Source: Lactobacillus amylovorus DSM 20531 (GTDB lineage Bacteria; Bacillota; Bacilli; Lactobacillales; Lactobacillaceae). Taken from it: 64,000 bases of DNA. How positions within the stretch are numbered: the first letter of the stretch is position 1; each line of letters starts with the position of its first letter. The notes under the pieces are model-generated. The model made no database searches. It saw only the letters and a list, made by a program, of their open reading frames with translations, and was not told the DNA's origin. The stretch lies in assembly GCF_002706375.1 (NCBI RefSeq), contig NZ_CP017706.1, forward strand, positions 992,001 through 1,056,000, given 5' to 3'. Below are positions 36,540 to 46,066 of the stretch, in pieces. Made by a program: the position numbers and the translations under genes.

Positions 36540-37424
36540 ATGCTATACCAACAAATTGCACGTAATAAACGCAAAACTGTAGTGGTTATGGCTGCCTTCG
36601 TTATCATCTTAACTTTAGTCGGAGCAGGTTTTGGCTATTTATTCAGCAATACGCCATGGACGGGAATTTTTATTGCTTTAATCGGTAGTTTGATCTATCT
36701 CTTTTTAGTAATGCGCGATCCTGCCAACATGGTGATGAGTTTAAACCATGCTAAAGAAATTCACGAACAAGACAATCCGCAGCTTTGGCATATCGTAGAA
36801 GATATGGCAATGGTGGGTCGCGTGCCTATGCCCCGCGTTTTTATCATTAATGATCCTAGTCCTAATGCCTTTGCGACGGGCCGAGATCCCGATCACAGCG
36901 CTGTAGCGGTTACGCAAGGTTTATTAGACATGATGGATCGTGAAGAGCTGGAAGGCGTATTAGGACACGAGATTTCCCACATTAGAAATTACGACATCCG
37001 TTTATCAACGATTGCTGTTGTCCTGGTTGGGGTAATTTCATTTCTTTCAGGTCTTGCTAGTCGCTTCATTTGGTTTGGCGGCGGCAGTGATGACGACGAT
37101 GACAATAACAATGCTTTTGAAATGATCTTTAAAGTTGTTGCGATTGTCTTTGTTTTGATCTTAGGTCCATTATCTGCATCCCTAGCCCAAATGGCACTTT
37201 CCAGAAACCGTGAATTTTTAGCAGATGCTAGTTCCGTCGAATTAACCAGAAATCCGCAAGGACTCATTTCTGCTTTAGAAAAAATTGAAGGCAGTCAGCC
37301 AATGAAACAAGCCGATCGCTCAAGTAGCGGCATGTATATCGAAAACCCATTTAAACATAGTGGCAGTCTTTTTGATACGCACCCACCTACAGCTGAGCGA
37401 ATTAAACGTCTACAACAAATGTAA
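36540..37424 (+). CDS. htpX: Membrane metalloprotease HtpX
   Basis: 294 aa. Two N-terminal helices (about 14-50), zinc protease motif VLGHEISHIRN, third ligand Glu in RNREFLADASSVELT, and two C-terminal helices (about 150-220). It degrades misfolded membrane proteins. AAAGGATACG precedes the ATG. Its 3' terminator is a strong symmetric hairpin. Confidence 0.95.
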   Translation: MLYQQIARNKRKTVVVMAAFVIILTLVGAGFGYLFSNTPWTGIFIALIGSLIYLFLVMRDPANMVMSLNHAKEIHEQDNPQLWHIVEDMAMVGRVPMPRVFIINDPSPNAFATGRDPDHSAVAVTQGLLDMMDREELEGVLGHEISHIRNYDIRLSTIAVVLVGVISFLSGLASRFIWFGGGSDDDDDNNNAFEMIFKVVAIVFVLILGPLSASLAQMALSRNREFLADASSVELTRNPQGLISALEKIEGSQPMKQADRSSSGMYIENPFKHSGSLFDTHPPTAERIKRLQQM

Positions 37425-37426
37425 TA

Positions 37427-37460
37427 AAAAAAGAATCCGGAATTTCCGGATTCTTTTTTT
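37427..37460. terminator. Symmetric terminator between htpX and AraC gene
   Basis: AAAAAAAGAATCCGGAA and TTCCGGATTCTTTTTTT form an almost perfect palindrome. The genes are convergent. Confidence 0.9.
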
Positions 37461-37468
37461 AGTTTTAG

Positions 37469-38416
37469 CTACTTCAAATTGATATTTGCTTGTCTAAACA
37501 ATTCTTCTCGCATGGCAGCAGGTGTCATGTGATAATATTGATTAAATTTCTTGTAGAAGAATGACTTGCTTGAATATCCAACTCGTCCAATAATTTCCTT
37601 AAGTGAAATATCAGGTTGAGCAAGGAGTTCGCGTGCCTCTTGCATTCTTCTTTCATCAACATGATCGACAAAACTCTTGCCTGTTTTTGCCTTAACCATG
37701 TTTGAGAAATAATTTGGATTGAAGCCAAAATACTTAGCAGCATCAGCTAGCGATACATCTGCAAAATGTGCATCAATATAATTATCTAATGACTTCTTTT
37801 CGAATTTAGTCTTGTCTAAATTAGTTGGAGTAGCCATTCGCTGGGTTCTAATCGAAATGATTAGCATTACGGTCAATTCGGCCTGAATTAAGGCCTTAGC
37901 GAATAAATCATTGTTCAAATAACCGCCGATAATGTGTTGCATTACTTGGGATGCACGAGTTATTTGATTGTTCTTTAGCCACAATACGTGTTCATTGCCA
38001 AGGCTATCAATAATTTGTTCAATAACCTTGTTTTCACGCTTTCCTTTGTAACTAAAGTACTTGAAGTATTCACGATAGACAAAACCTGGCTTAAACTTTA
38101 ACTTAACAAGGACTGAGTCTTCTTTTTGACTCTTGACCTCATACTTCCATCCCTCTGTTAACAGAAGCACGTTACCAGACTTCATGGTAATGATCTTTTC
38201 ACCACTCTTAATTGTCACAGTACCTTTAGCAACATAGAGTATTGTTGATACATCCATCTGATAACGGTGGATTCCAGTATTATGATTTTCAAGGTAGATA
38301 GTAAACAGATCAAAATCTGGATTTCCTGCTTCTAGCTTTATTTCATTCCTGTCTGTTGAATTCGACTTTAATATGCTAGCCAGATATTGGTCCAAAGCAA
38401 CAGCTGCCATATCCAT
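37469..38416 (-). CDS. AraC-family transcriptional regulator
   Basis: 315 aa from the ATG at 38416, with AAGGAAGGTGG upstream. An N-terminal cupin-like sensor (about 35-110, IKSGEKIITMKSGNVLLLTE) joins two HTH modules at the C-terminus (about 210-305): DNYIDAHFADVSLADAAKYF and ISLKEIIGRVGYSSKSFF, with FNQYYHMTPAAMREEL. It regulates sugar or envelope genes in relatives; the target here is not obvious. It is divergent from the ECF ATPase gene, 158 nt apart, a likely common control region. Confidence 0.88.
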   Translation of the reverse strand: MDMAAVALDQYLASILKSNSTDRNEIKLEAGNPDFDLFTIYLENHNTGIHRYQMDVSTILYVAKGTVTIKSGEKIITMKSGNVLLLTEGWKYEVKSQKEDSVLVKLKFKPGFVYREYFKYFSYKGKRENKVIEQIIDSLGNEHVLWLKNNQITRASQVMQHIIGGYLNNDLFAKALIQAELTVMLIISIRTQRMATPTNLDKTKFEKKSLDNYIDAHFADVSLADAAKYFGFNPNYFSNMVKAKTGKSFVDHVDERRMQEARELLAQPDISLKEIIGRVGYSSKSFFYKKFNQYYHMTPAAMREELFRQANINLK

Positions 38417-38574
38417 GTCCACCTTCCTTACAATAAATCAAATTATAGTACTATTATAACTATATTATAATGCATTATTATAAGCTATTTGATTACAAAT
38501 TCGACCATCTTTATAGTGAAAAAATTTCTTTTACAAATTAGACAGTCAAAAAATCATCTTGTACAATCAGAATT

Positions 38575-39924
38575 ATGATAGTAACACTAAATAATATTAC
38601 TTTTTCCTATGAAAAAGAACCTATAATCCAAAATTTATCATTAAAAATTCCAGCAGGCTTCTCACTGCTGATGGGACCTACGGGCTGCGGCAAATCCACG
38701 CTGCTTAAAATTATTGCGGGCCTCTACCCTAAATATGCGGGCAAATTGACTGGCACCGTGGAATTAAATGGGCAAAAAACAGCCATGATGTTTCAGAATG
38801 CGGCTGAGCAGTTTACGATGGCGACCCCACGTGAAGAGATCGTTTTTGCCTTGGAAAATTTGCAAGTTGAGCAAAAGGACTACGAAAAAAGATTAGCTAA
38901 AGCAGTAGAATTTACACAAATTTCGGACCTACTTGATCAGAAGATCAATACCATGTCGGGTGGCCAGCAACAACGTGTAGCTTTAGCTGTTTTACTCGCT
39001 ATGAACGTGGACGTGCTTTTGCTTGATGAGCCTTTTGCCAGCTGCGATCCAGATGCACGGAGCTTTTTGATCAGCAAATTGGCTTTACTGGCTAAAAATG
39101 GCAAGACTATCATCTTGAGTGACCACGTTTTAGATGATTATGAGCAGGTCTGTGATCACTTATTTGAGTTTAAAGCTAAAACTGTGCAGGAATTGTCAGC
39201 TGATGAGAAGGAAAAAATATTTATACAAAATAAGCAAATGCATGCACACGAATATTCATTTTCTTTGCCAACCGGTCAGCCAATTTTCACCTTAAAAAGC
39301 GTGCAGATTACGCAAAATAAATTGTTGCTTAAGCAAGCTGATCTAAATCTTTATTCAAAGAGCACTTTGATCACTGGACCTAACGGCGTGGGCAAAACAT
39401 CCCTGTTTAAGGCGATGACGAAGATGATTCCTTATAGTGGGAGTTTTACTTACCATGATCATGAAATAGCTAAATTGCATCAACGTAAGTATTTAGCTCA
39501 AGTTGCGCAAGTCTTTCAAAAGGCAACGGATCAGTTTTTGACCGTGACTGTAAAAGATGAACTCAAGCTCAGTAAGAAAGATCGCAATAGCTTTTTTACG
39601 GACCAAAAAATAGAGGAATGGTTGGATAAATTGGGACTAGCTAATCACTTGGATCAGGTCGTTTATACCTTGTCAGGCGGTCAACAAAAAAAGTTGCAAA
39701 TTTTACTACTACTCATGACCAAACATGATGTACTTTTAATCGATGAACCACTCAGTGGTCTAGATCATAAGTCTGTAAAGCTGGTGTTGAACCTAATGCG
39801 AGAAAGCCAAGAGAGGCTCCAGCAGACGTTTTTAATCATCAGCCATCAGATAGACGAGTTAGCTGATTTCTGCTCTTATCGCCTTGTTTTTGACCAGCAG
39901 CAGCTTAAATACGTGGAGAAGTAA
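38575..39924 (+). CDS. Energy-coupling factor ATPase, fused A-A' subunits
   Basis: 449 aa with two ABC domains. The first: [33 protein letters not shown]. The second: [31 protein letters not shown]. This is the single-chain form (YkoD-like) of the EcfA/EcfA' heterodimer. It works with the EcfT protein next door and an S component not seen here. The RBS is weak (ATCAGAATTATG). Confidence 0.9.
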   Translation: MIVTLNNITFSYEKEPIIQNLSLKIPAGFSLLMGPTGCGKSTLLKIIAGLYPKYAGKLTGTVELNGQKTAMMFQNAAEQFTMATPREEIVFALENLQVEQKDYEKRLAKAVEFTQISDLLDQKINTMSGGQQQRVALAVLLAMNVDVLLLDEPFASCDPDARSFLISKLALLAKNGKTIILSDHVLDDYEQVCDHLFEFKAKTVQELSADEKEKIFIQNKQMHAHEYSFSLPTGQPIFTLKSVQITQNKLLLKQADLNLYSKSTLITGPNGVGKTSLFKAMTKMIPYSGSFTYHDHEIAKLHQRKYLAQVAQVFQKATDQFLTVTVKDELKLSKKDRNSFFTDQKIEEWLDKLGLANHLDQVVYTLSGGQQKKLQILLLLMTKHDVLLIDEPLSGLDHKSVKLVLNLMRESQERLQQTFLIISHQIDELADFCSYRLVFDQQQLKYVEK

Positions 39925-39926
39925 CT

Positions 39927-40580
39927 ATGAATCCCAGTTTAAAATTTATCTTAGCTTTTATTGTTTCGCTGGAAATATCGTTAAAAGCTAGTTTAACTAC
40001 CAACATTTTAGTAATCGCGTTTGCGTTAGTTTATTTACTGGTCACTAAGACTAAACTCAAAGAATTGCTTTTACTGATCATTTTGCCCTTCATCGCGGCC
40101 TTTACGATCTTTGCGACGCTTTATTGGTTCTCGCCTACGCCAGACCCCTATTATGCCTGGAATTTATCAACGCGTGTCTACGTTTATACGTTGACGATTG
40201 CCTGCGTGACTCGTAAAGTCACTGCGACGGATTTTGCTCGTTCGCTGGAACGAAATTTGCACCTGCCGAGCAAGTTTGCGTACGGCGTTTTGGCAGCGAT
40301 CAATATCATTCCGAAGATGCGTATGGCGGTCAATCAAATTCGCATCTCGGCGATGATGCGCGGGATGTACCTTAGCTTTTGGTCACCAGCTCTTTATTTT
40401 AAAGCGATCTTAGTTGCGCTAAATTCAGCCGATAATCTGGCCCAAGGCATGGAATCGCACGGCTATGTTGAGAATCAAAAAAGATCTACAATAGTGGCAA
40501 TTCCACTGACTAAAAAAGATTGGTTGATCTTTTTTACATTGTTAATTTTGGTAAATATCTCATTATTTTGTTTTAAGTAG
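39927..40580 (+). CDS. Energy-coupling factor transmembrane protein (EcfT)
   Basis: 217 aa with about five helices. The coupling helix region is present: ATDFARSLERNLHLPSKFAY and RISAMMRGMYL (a form of the A-R-G motif), plus NLAQGMESHGYVEN (the second one). It joins the two ATPase domains to an S component in the membrane. It starts 3 nt after the ATPase stop with GGAGAAG upstream; it is one operon. Confidence 0.88.
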   Translation: MNPSLKFILAFIVSLEISLKASLTTNILVIAFALVYLLVTKTKLKELLLLIILPFIAAFTIFATLYWFSPTPDPYYAWNLSTRVYVYTLTIACVTRKVTATDFARSLERNLHLPSKFAYGVLAAINIIPKMRMAVNQIRISAMMRGMYLSFWSPALYFKAILVALNSADNLAQGMESHGYVENQKRSTIVAIPLTKKDWLIFFTLLILVNISLFCFK

Positions 40581-40588
40581 GTGAAGAA

Positions 40589-41470
40589 ATGGAAATTATC
40601 GAAGGAAAAATGCCCTTCATGGGCTATGAAACTTACTACCGCATTGTTGGTAAACGAAGCGAGAAGCCGCCACTAATTCTGCTTCATGGTGGCCCTGGTT
40701 CAACGCATAATTATTTTGAAGTTTTTGATAAACTCGCAGAAATCGACGATCGTCGCATCATCATGTATGACCAATTAGGCTGTGGCAACAGCAGCATCCC
40801 TGACGATCATCCAGAACTTTATAACAAAGAAACTTGGGTTAAAGAATTAAAAGCTCTACGTGAACACTTGGCCTTGCGCAAGATCCACTTATTGGGCCAA
40901 AGCTGGGGCGGGATGCTTGCCATCATCTACATGTGTGATTACCACCCAGAAGGCATTCAAAGTGTGATCTTATCAAGTACCCTTTCATCAGCTTCATTAT
41001 GGTCAAAAGAACTCCACCGTATGATCAAGTACTTGCCAATTGAAGAACAGGCTGCGATTCACCGCGCCGAATTAACGGATACATTTACCGAACCTGACTA
41101 CTTGAAAGCCAACGAACACTTTATGAACCAACACGCCATCGACATGACAAAGAAGTGGCCAGAGTGCGTGATGCGTGAGAAAAAAGGTGGTACGGTTGCT
41201 TATGAGACTGCTTGGGGTCCTAACGAGTATACCCCTGAAGGTAACTTGCACGACTATGAATACACCGATCAATTGGGCAAAATAAAAGTTCCAACTCTGA
41301 TTACGAGTGGAACCGACGATTTGTGTACTCCATATGTTGCTAAGATGATGCAGGACAACATCCCTGGCAGTAAATGGAAGTTATTTGAAAATTGTGGTCA
41401 TATGTCATTTGTCCAAAAGACGGATGAATATATTGCTATGCTTAAAAAATGGCTTGATGCCAATGATTAA
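40589..41470 (+). CDS. pepI: Proline iminopeptidase
   Basis: 293 aa, family S33. Oxyanion loop LILLHGGPGSTHNYF, nucleophile GQSWGGM, acid in TSGTDDLCTP and His in CGHMSFV. It releases N-terminal proline from peptides in the cytoplasm, part of the lactobacillal casein-degradation pathway. TAGGTGAAG precedes the ATG. It is followed by the first copy of the repeated terminator. Confidence 0.93.
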   Translation: MEIIEGKMPFMGYETYYRIVGKRSEKPPLILLHGGPGSTHNYFEVFDKLAEIDDRRIIMYDQLGCGNSSIPDDHPELYNKETWVKELKALREHLALRKIHLLGQSWGGMLAIIYMCDYHPEGIQSVILSSTLSSASLWSKELHRMIKYLPIEEQAAIHRAELTDTFTEPDYLKANEHFMNQHAIDMTKKWPECVMREKKGGTVAYETAWGPNEYTPEGNLHDYEYTDQLGKIKVPTLITSGTDDLCTPYVAKMMQDNIPGSKWKLFENCGHMSFVQKTDEYIAMLKKWLDAND

Positions 41471-41471
41471 C

Positions 41472-41506
41472 AAAAACGCCTCTGATTTTCTCAGAGACGT
41501 TTTTTA
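41472..41506. terminator. Terminator, member 1 of a repeated hairpin family
   Basis: CTCTGA-TTT(T)-TCAGAG inside AAAACG...CGTTTTTT. Shared by pepI (plus) and the acetyltransferase gene (minus). Three more copies lie at 42178, 43606 and 46015. Confidence 0.85.
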
Positions 41507-42118
41507 ATAAGGAAAATCTTTAAGACGATCTTTTTCAGTGATCTTTCTAATTACCTTACCAGGTACACCTACTACTAAAGAATTATCTGGAACATCCTTA
41601 GTCACTACTGCCCCTGCTCCGATCACACAGCCATTGCCAATCGTTACCCCTGGACACACAGTAACATTACTTGCTAGCCAGCAATTATCGCCAATGGTTA
41701 TTGGGGCACCATATTCAATATCATCAACTTCACCATCAGCTTGTTTTCTAGGGTTACGTTGTTCATACATTAAAGGATGAAGCGGCGTGATTAAAGAGAC
41801 ATTAGGACCACACATTACATTTTTACCAATTGTAATTGGACAAGTATCAAGAACCGTTAAATTAAAGTTAGCATAAAAATTATCTCCTAAATGAGTAAAG
41901 CAGCCATAATCAAACTGAATTGGACCTTGGAGAAAAACGCCTTTGCCATGATCAGGCAATAGCTGGTCTATAACTTTATTTCTTTCTTCCGCATTATCTT
42001 CTGGAATTTGATTATATTTTTGACTTAATAAATGAGCTTTTCTTCTCATTTCAGATAAATTACCTTTTCCAGGGCGATACGGTTTACCAGCCAGCATTCT
42101 TTTAGTATTTTCTTCCAT
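41504..42118 (-). CDS. Sugar O-acetyltransferase (maltose/galactoside type)
   Basis: 204 aa. N-terminal Mac domain (TKRMLAGKPYRPGKGNLSEM), then left-handed beta-helix hexapeptide repeats: VLDTCPITIGKNVMCGPNVS, APITIGDNCWLASNVTVCPG and VTIGNGCVIGAGAVVTKDVP. The catalytic His is in LITPLHPL. It acetylates sugars from acetyl-CoA in the cytoplasm. AGGAAGAGG precedes the ATG. Confidence 0.9.
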   Translation of the reverse strand: MEENTKRMLAGKPYRPGKGNLSEMRRKAHLLSQKYNQIPEDNAEERNKVIDQLLPDHGKGVFLQGPIQFDYGCFTHLGDNFYANFNLTVLDTCPITIGKNVMCGPNVSLITPLHPLMYEQRNPRKQADGEVDDIEYGAPITIGDNCWLASNVTVCPGVTIGNGCVIGAGAVVTKDVPDNSLVVGVPGKVIRKITEKDRLKDFPY

Positions 42119-42177
42119 AAAACCTCTTCCTTTACTTAAGCAATTAACTTAATCTTATCATGAAAGCGGTTTAAGTA

Positions 42178-42205
42178 CCTCTGATTTCTCAGAGACGCTT
42201 TTTTA
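42178..42205 (-). terminator. Terminator, member 2 of the repeated hairpin family
   Basis: CCTCTGATTTCTCAGAGACGCTTTTTT: CTCTGA/TCAGAG stem with T-run. Located at the 3' end of the minus-strand membrane gene. Confidence 0.75.
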
Positions 42206-42207
42206 GA

Positions 42208-42891
42208 TTAATATTTATGTTCAAAACGATTATCGGGTAAATCAATAAAATATTTATGACCACCTAAATCATTCTCAACTCGGCGATAAAGCTCAATCAA
42301 AAAGTAATAAGCAAGACAGTAAATTATCCCTATCACACAAAAGTAAATGTAATATGCTAGTACATTACAACTCACCAAAATTGCCGCAACCATAATTAAC
42401 AAAATGGTTCCTACAGATACTATTTCATAAAACCTTTTCCAGTTATTCAACTGGATATGAAAAATCACCAAACAATTTTCAACTGCTCTACTGCCAAAAT
42501 AGCAAATACTAATAAAGCAAAGACCAGCGGCAAAATGTAAAAAGCTTTGCATTCTTAACCAAGCAAGTAGAATAGTTGCTACCAAAGCTAAAATGATAAA
42601 AAGCCACTTTGTTAATCGAACAATATTATCCCTTTGATGAGTGAGAACTTTCTTTTGTGGATCATATAATAATCGATCGGCTAGCCAATTGTAGCTATCA
42701 ATCCAATAATAAAAGTTTGCAATAAAGCCTAATTCGGTTAGAAACAAAAGAAGACCATACATTATCAATGAAAAAACAAGCAATAACATCCCTAAAATTC
42801 CAAACCAGGGAAGAATTGCACCAATTCTACGAGAACGAATGAATCTTTGAGTTCTACTGTCAACTGAAGGAATAGAAGAATGTCTCTCCAT
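42208..42891 (-). CDS. Membrane protein of unknown function
   Basis: 227 aa from the ATG at 42891 (AGGAGGGCACC upstream); the longer frame to 42954 has no RBS. Five to six helices. The first is at about 20-50 (ILPWFGILGMLLLVFSLIMY); the C-terminal ones follow a charged loop DPQKKVLTHQRDNIVRLTKW. There are no motifs that I recognise. It lies downstream of the Rgg-like gene (67 nt), so it may be its target. Confidence 0.6.
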   Translation of the reverse strand: MERHSSIPSVDSRTQRFIRSRRIGAILPWFGILGMLLLVFSLIMYGLLLFLTELGFIANFYYWIDSYNWLADRLLYDPQKKVLTHQRDNIVRLTKWLFIILALVATILLAWLRMQSFLHFAAGLCFISICYFGSRAVENCLVIFHIQLNNWKRFYEIVSVGTILLIMVAAILVSCNVLAYYIYFCVIGIIYCLAYYFLIELYRRVENDLGGHKYFIDLPDNRFEHKY

Positions 42892-42958
42892 ATGGTGCCC
42901 TCCTTTGGCGAAATTAAAGCACACTATTCCCTCAATTAATTCAACTGTAGTCAATAAA

Positions 42959-43600
42959 CTACAAATTCCAATTTTTCACCATTTCCGCATATCCCAGTTC
43001 AAGCAGTTCATCTTTTATCGCGATTCTTTCATCATATTTTTCTGATTTATTTTCTACATTTTTCGCTCTAGCCAACAACATATGCATAAAATACGTTAGT
43101 TGCTCATAAGAAAAGACAGGCATTGCATTTGTAAACAATCTAATTGCATTAACATTGCTACTAAATTCGTCATTTTTATCCAATTCATCGTAAATTTGAT
43201 CCACAACTTCATGTGGTAATTTTTTAATTTTATCTTCTAAGTATGCAATTCCAACAATTACACGTAATTTGAGAATAGGATCATTTAACTTAGATACTTG
43301 CTTTAAACAACCATGCATTGTAGCAATATCATGGCTATTAAAAGCAGTTCGAATTTTTTCTTCCAAGTACGCTTTTTTAGTTGTTTCACTTGGAGCATAC
43401 GTATCTTTTATTTTATTGAAAAATTCATCAATATTGATCTCATGAGCAAACAAGATTCTCACTAGGGCTTCAGATCCAATGTTACGATTCTCTTGTTCTA
43501 CTCGTGAATAAAATGTAGGATCGATTATTCCTTCCGCCATCTTTCTAATCGATAGCCCTAATTTAAGTCGCTCTTCTTTTAATGCTTCGCCAATTTTCAT
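42959..43600 (-). CDS. Rgg/GadR/MutR-family regulator, short form
   Basis: 213 aa. XRE-type HTH (about 1-62): IGEALKEERLKLGLSIRKMA and DPTFYSRVEQENRNIGSEAL, the Rgg type. The C-terminal helical repeat part (about 70-213) is shorter than the usual 285 aa, so the peptide-binding domain is incomplete or a compact variant. GAATGAGGT before the ATG comes from the 52-bp repeat unit. It may control the adjacent membrane gene. Confidence 0.78.
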   Translation of the reverse strand: MKIGEALKEERLKLGLSIRKMAEGIIDPTFYSRVEQENRNIGSEALVRILFAHEINIDEFFNKIKDTYAPSETTKKAYLEEKIRTAFNSHDIATMHGCLKQVSKLNDPILKLRVIVGIAYLEDKIKKLPHEVVDQIYDELDKNDEFSSNVNAIRLFTNAMPVFSYEQLTYFMHMLLARAKNVENKSEKYDERIAIKDELLELGYAEMVKNWNL

Positions 43601-43605
43601 GTTTT

Positions 43606-43657
43606 ACCTCATTCACAAAAACGCCTCTGATTTCTCAGAGACGCTTTTTTCTACTTA
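43606..43657. repeat. 52-bp repeat unit, copy A (RBS plus terminator)
   Basis: Identical to 46015-46066 over 52 bp (starts ACCTCATTCACAAAAACGCC, ends TTCTACTTA). It holds the CTCTGA/TCAGAG terminator hairpin. Here it covers the end of the SLAP gene and the ribosome binding site of the Rgg-like gene. Confidence 0.9.
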
Positions 43658-45015
43658 AAATTAGTTACTCTAACATAACGTTTTTGTGTTTTCGTTGCAC
43701 CTTCAATACGATAATATCGTTTACCATTCTTGAACTTATAAGAACTGCCATACGTTGTAATTTTAGTACCCTTGCGTAAAACATTCTTATTCACACGACG
43801 ATTACTTGTAGCGTAAATATAAGCATTTTTCTTTAAAGTACGCTTAGTTCCATCAACATTAGCAGCCTTAATGTAATCTGGTGCATTGATCACCTTGTAA
43901 TATTTAGCATTCTTAATTACATATATTTTCTTTTCAAAAGTCACCAATTTGAAAGCCGAAATTTTTCTCAGCTTACTACCACCAATACTATCGTAAATTA
44001 ATGCTTTGTGCATCACTCGTTTTGTAATTGCGTCGACACTTTCATGTACTAGATCGCTAGTTTTAATCCAAGTATTATTACTTAAACTGTTGGCATCTAC
44101 TTGGCTCTTAGTCGATATTCTAGTGTAGCTTACTTTATTAATAATCTGAGTATCATTACCAACATATATAGCATCCCCACGGTTCAGTTGCTCACTCTTC
44201 CAAACTCTTCCGTCAGAAATGCGATAACTATCAGTCCAAATATCTACGCCCAATCTTTGCATCCCTTGAGGCACTACATAAACTTCAAAACTAGACGTAG
44301 ACTTCTGACCTTGGCTATTAGTTGCGGTAACTTTAACTTGACCCCAACTTCCTGGTTGAGATGGATCAACAGTATTAGAATCTACGGTCAATGTGCCTTT
44401 ATTGGTAGCTGTCAATTTATATTGTTCTTTATTACTTCCCCCAAAATTTAATGGATCAAATTTTGAACCTGAAGCAATCTGAAAGATCAAATTATTGACG
44501 TTCAATCTCTGATTCACATTGTTTTGATTGAATGTCACCTGAACTTCGGGTGCATTTTGCGTAACTGTATATGCATTACCGAATGGTACTCTTACGTTTA
44601 CTACTTGCCCATTATTTCTAGCAGTCAATGTGACATAAAATCCAGTAGTTGGTATTTGAGCAATATTATTTGAATTATCAAGTAACACATTTTGTGATTG
44701 TACTTGTCCTCGTAATTCAGATACGTTGGTTGTAATTTGAACACCAGATACACTAAGAGAAACTAAACTTTTAGCCGTATTTAGAACTTTCTCTAAACTA
44801 TCTCCATTATTTACGGCAATACCTTTTTCCATAGGTAAAATGGCATTATTAGCTAATTTTTGACCATTATATAAAAAATATAAATTATCACTATTTAAAG
44901 AACTAGTCGTTGATACATTACTTGCTGCTTTGACATTTGTAGGAGTGCCAAGCAACATACTGCTTGCAGATAATAAACTAACTGCAGTAAGCATAATTTT
45001 GGATACTTGTTTCAT
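43651..45015 (-). CDS. SLAP-domain surface protein
   Basis: 454 aa. Signal peptide (KIMLTAVSLLSASSMLLGTP, cleavage after VKA-A). The mature N-terminal half is Asn/Thr-rich and beta-type, as in S-layer-like proteins; the C-terminal half has SLAP repeats with the usual YIKAANVDGTKRTLKKNAYI and KGTKITTYGSSYKFKNGK, which attach to the wall polymers. Cell-surface, non-covalently bound. RBS GGAG at 45025. The unit ends in the repeated terminator. Confidence 0.9.
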   Translation of the reverse strand: MKQVSKIMLTAVSLLSASSMLLGTPTNVKAASNVSTTSSLNSDNLYFLYNGQKLANNAILPMEKGIAVNNGDSLEKVLNTAKSLVSLSVSGVQITTNVSELRGQVQSQNVLLDNSNNIAQIPTTGFYVTLTARNNGQVVNVRVPFGNAYTVTQNAPEVQVTFNQNNVNQRLNVNNLIFQIASGSKFDPLNFGGSNKEQYKLTATNKGTLTVDSNTVDPSQPGSWGQVKVTATNSQGQKSTSSFEVYVVPQGMQRLGVDIWTDSYRISDGRVWKSEQLNRGDAIYVGNDTQIINKVSYTRISTKSQVDANSLSNNTWIKTSDLVHESVDAITKRVMHKALIYDSIGGSKLRKISAFKLVTFEKKIYVIKNAKYYKVINAPDYIKAANVDGTKRTLKKNAYIYATSNRRVNKNVLRKGTKITTYGSSYKFKNGKRYYRIEGATKTQKRYVRVTNFK

Positions 45016-45126
45016 ATTTATTCTCCATTGTCATTTGAATATAATCTGACTTTATATCTTACAGTGTAATTCTATCAAAATTTACAATACTAAAAACCCC
45101 CTAATAAGGGATTTTTGACTACTAAA

Positions 45127-46007
45127 TTATATTGAAGTGCTCAAATTGTATATATCTTTGACCTGTTGAAACGCAAACGTCCAACTTTCTTTTAGTTGCT
45201 CACTTTCTAAAGAATTTAAGAATTGCTTGATCTGATATTCTTTGCCTGAATCTATATAATTCAATAAAATTTTCAGAAATTTAATTCTTACTCTAGTTAA
45301 TAAATCATTAGCCGAGAAGTTCAACTGACATGTCGCATTCAACACTTTTCTTGCTTTATCCGGTACTTTTCTTTTTATCAAAACAAACACCGCATTAAGC
45401 AAAGTTATGCTGACATTCATTGCTACCAAATCTTTGCCAGACATCTTACTGGCTAACTCTCTAGCTAAACTATAGACAGTAGCACTATCCAGCAACAATT
45501 GAATATTCCCGAATAAAACTATTTCTTTTTCAAACCAATAATTAATATTCTTAAAGCACTTAGCCAATTCAGCTTTAAACTCTTTGTTGGTCAAATCTAT
45601 TTCAGTTAAGTCCAAAAGTAATAATTGGCGGCAGTTGCTGCTCTAATTAAGTATTCTGATCGCAAATAATTATCATTTTCTCGATAATATGTATCAAGCA
45701 ACTTATTGGTATAATCCTTTAATTCTTGTATCTTATTTTCTTGATACAAAAATTCAACTTTCATGATTACTTGCTTTATTTCTATTTCACTAGTAATTAT
45801 CTCGTTGTAAGAAATATTCAGACTAGTAAGCAATTTATCGAAAATTTCTACAGGTAGCCCTTCTTCGCCTCTTTCCCAGCGAGATAATGCAGAAGTAGAA
45901 GTTACTCCCGTTTTCTGAGCTAATTCTTTAAGAGATACATGCTTTTTCTTTCTAATTTCTTTGAATTTTGGACCAACTAATTTATTAACTTTTGCATTTC
46001 TTTTCAA
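45127..46007 (-). pseudogene. Rgg/MutR-type regulator with a one-base deletion
   Basis: Two ORFs in different frames form one protein. The first (TTG start 46007, GAGGTCC upstream) has an XRE HTH (VSLKELAQKTGVTSTSALSR) and goes to RAATAANYYFWT. The second continues with LLDLTEIDLTNKEFKAELAK. The break is in a TTTT run at about 45613; adding one T gives NYYFLDLTEIDL and joins both parts into about 290 aa, the expected Rgg length. So it is a recent frameshift, with phase variation in the short T-run a weaker alternative. Confidence 0.82.
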
Positions 46008-46014
46008 TGAAAGG

Positions 46015-46066
46015 ACCTCATTCACAAAAACGCCTCTGATTTCTCAGAGACGCTTTTTTCTACTTA
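46015..46066. repeat. 52-bp repeat unit, copy B (RBS plus terminator)
   Basis: Identical to 43606-43657. It supplies the terminator of rlmH (minus) and the start region of the frameshifted Rgg gene. Confidence 0.9.
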
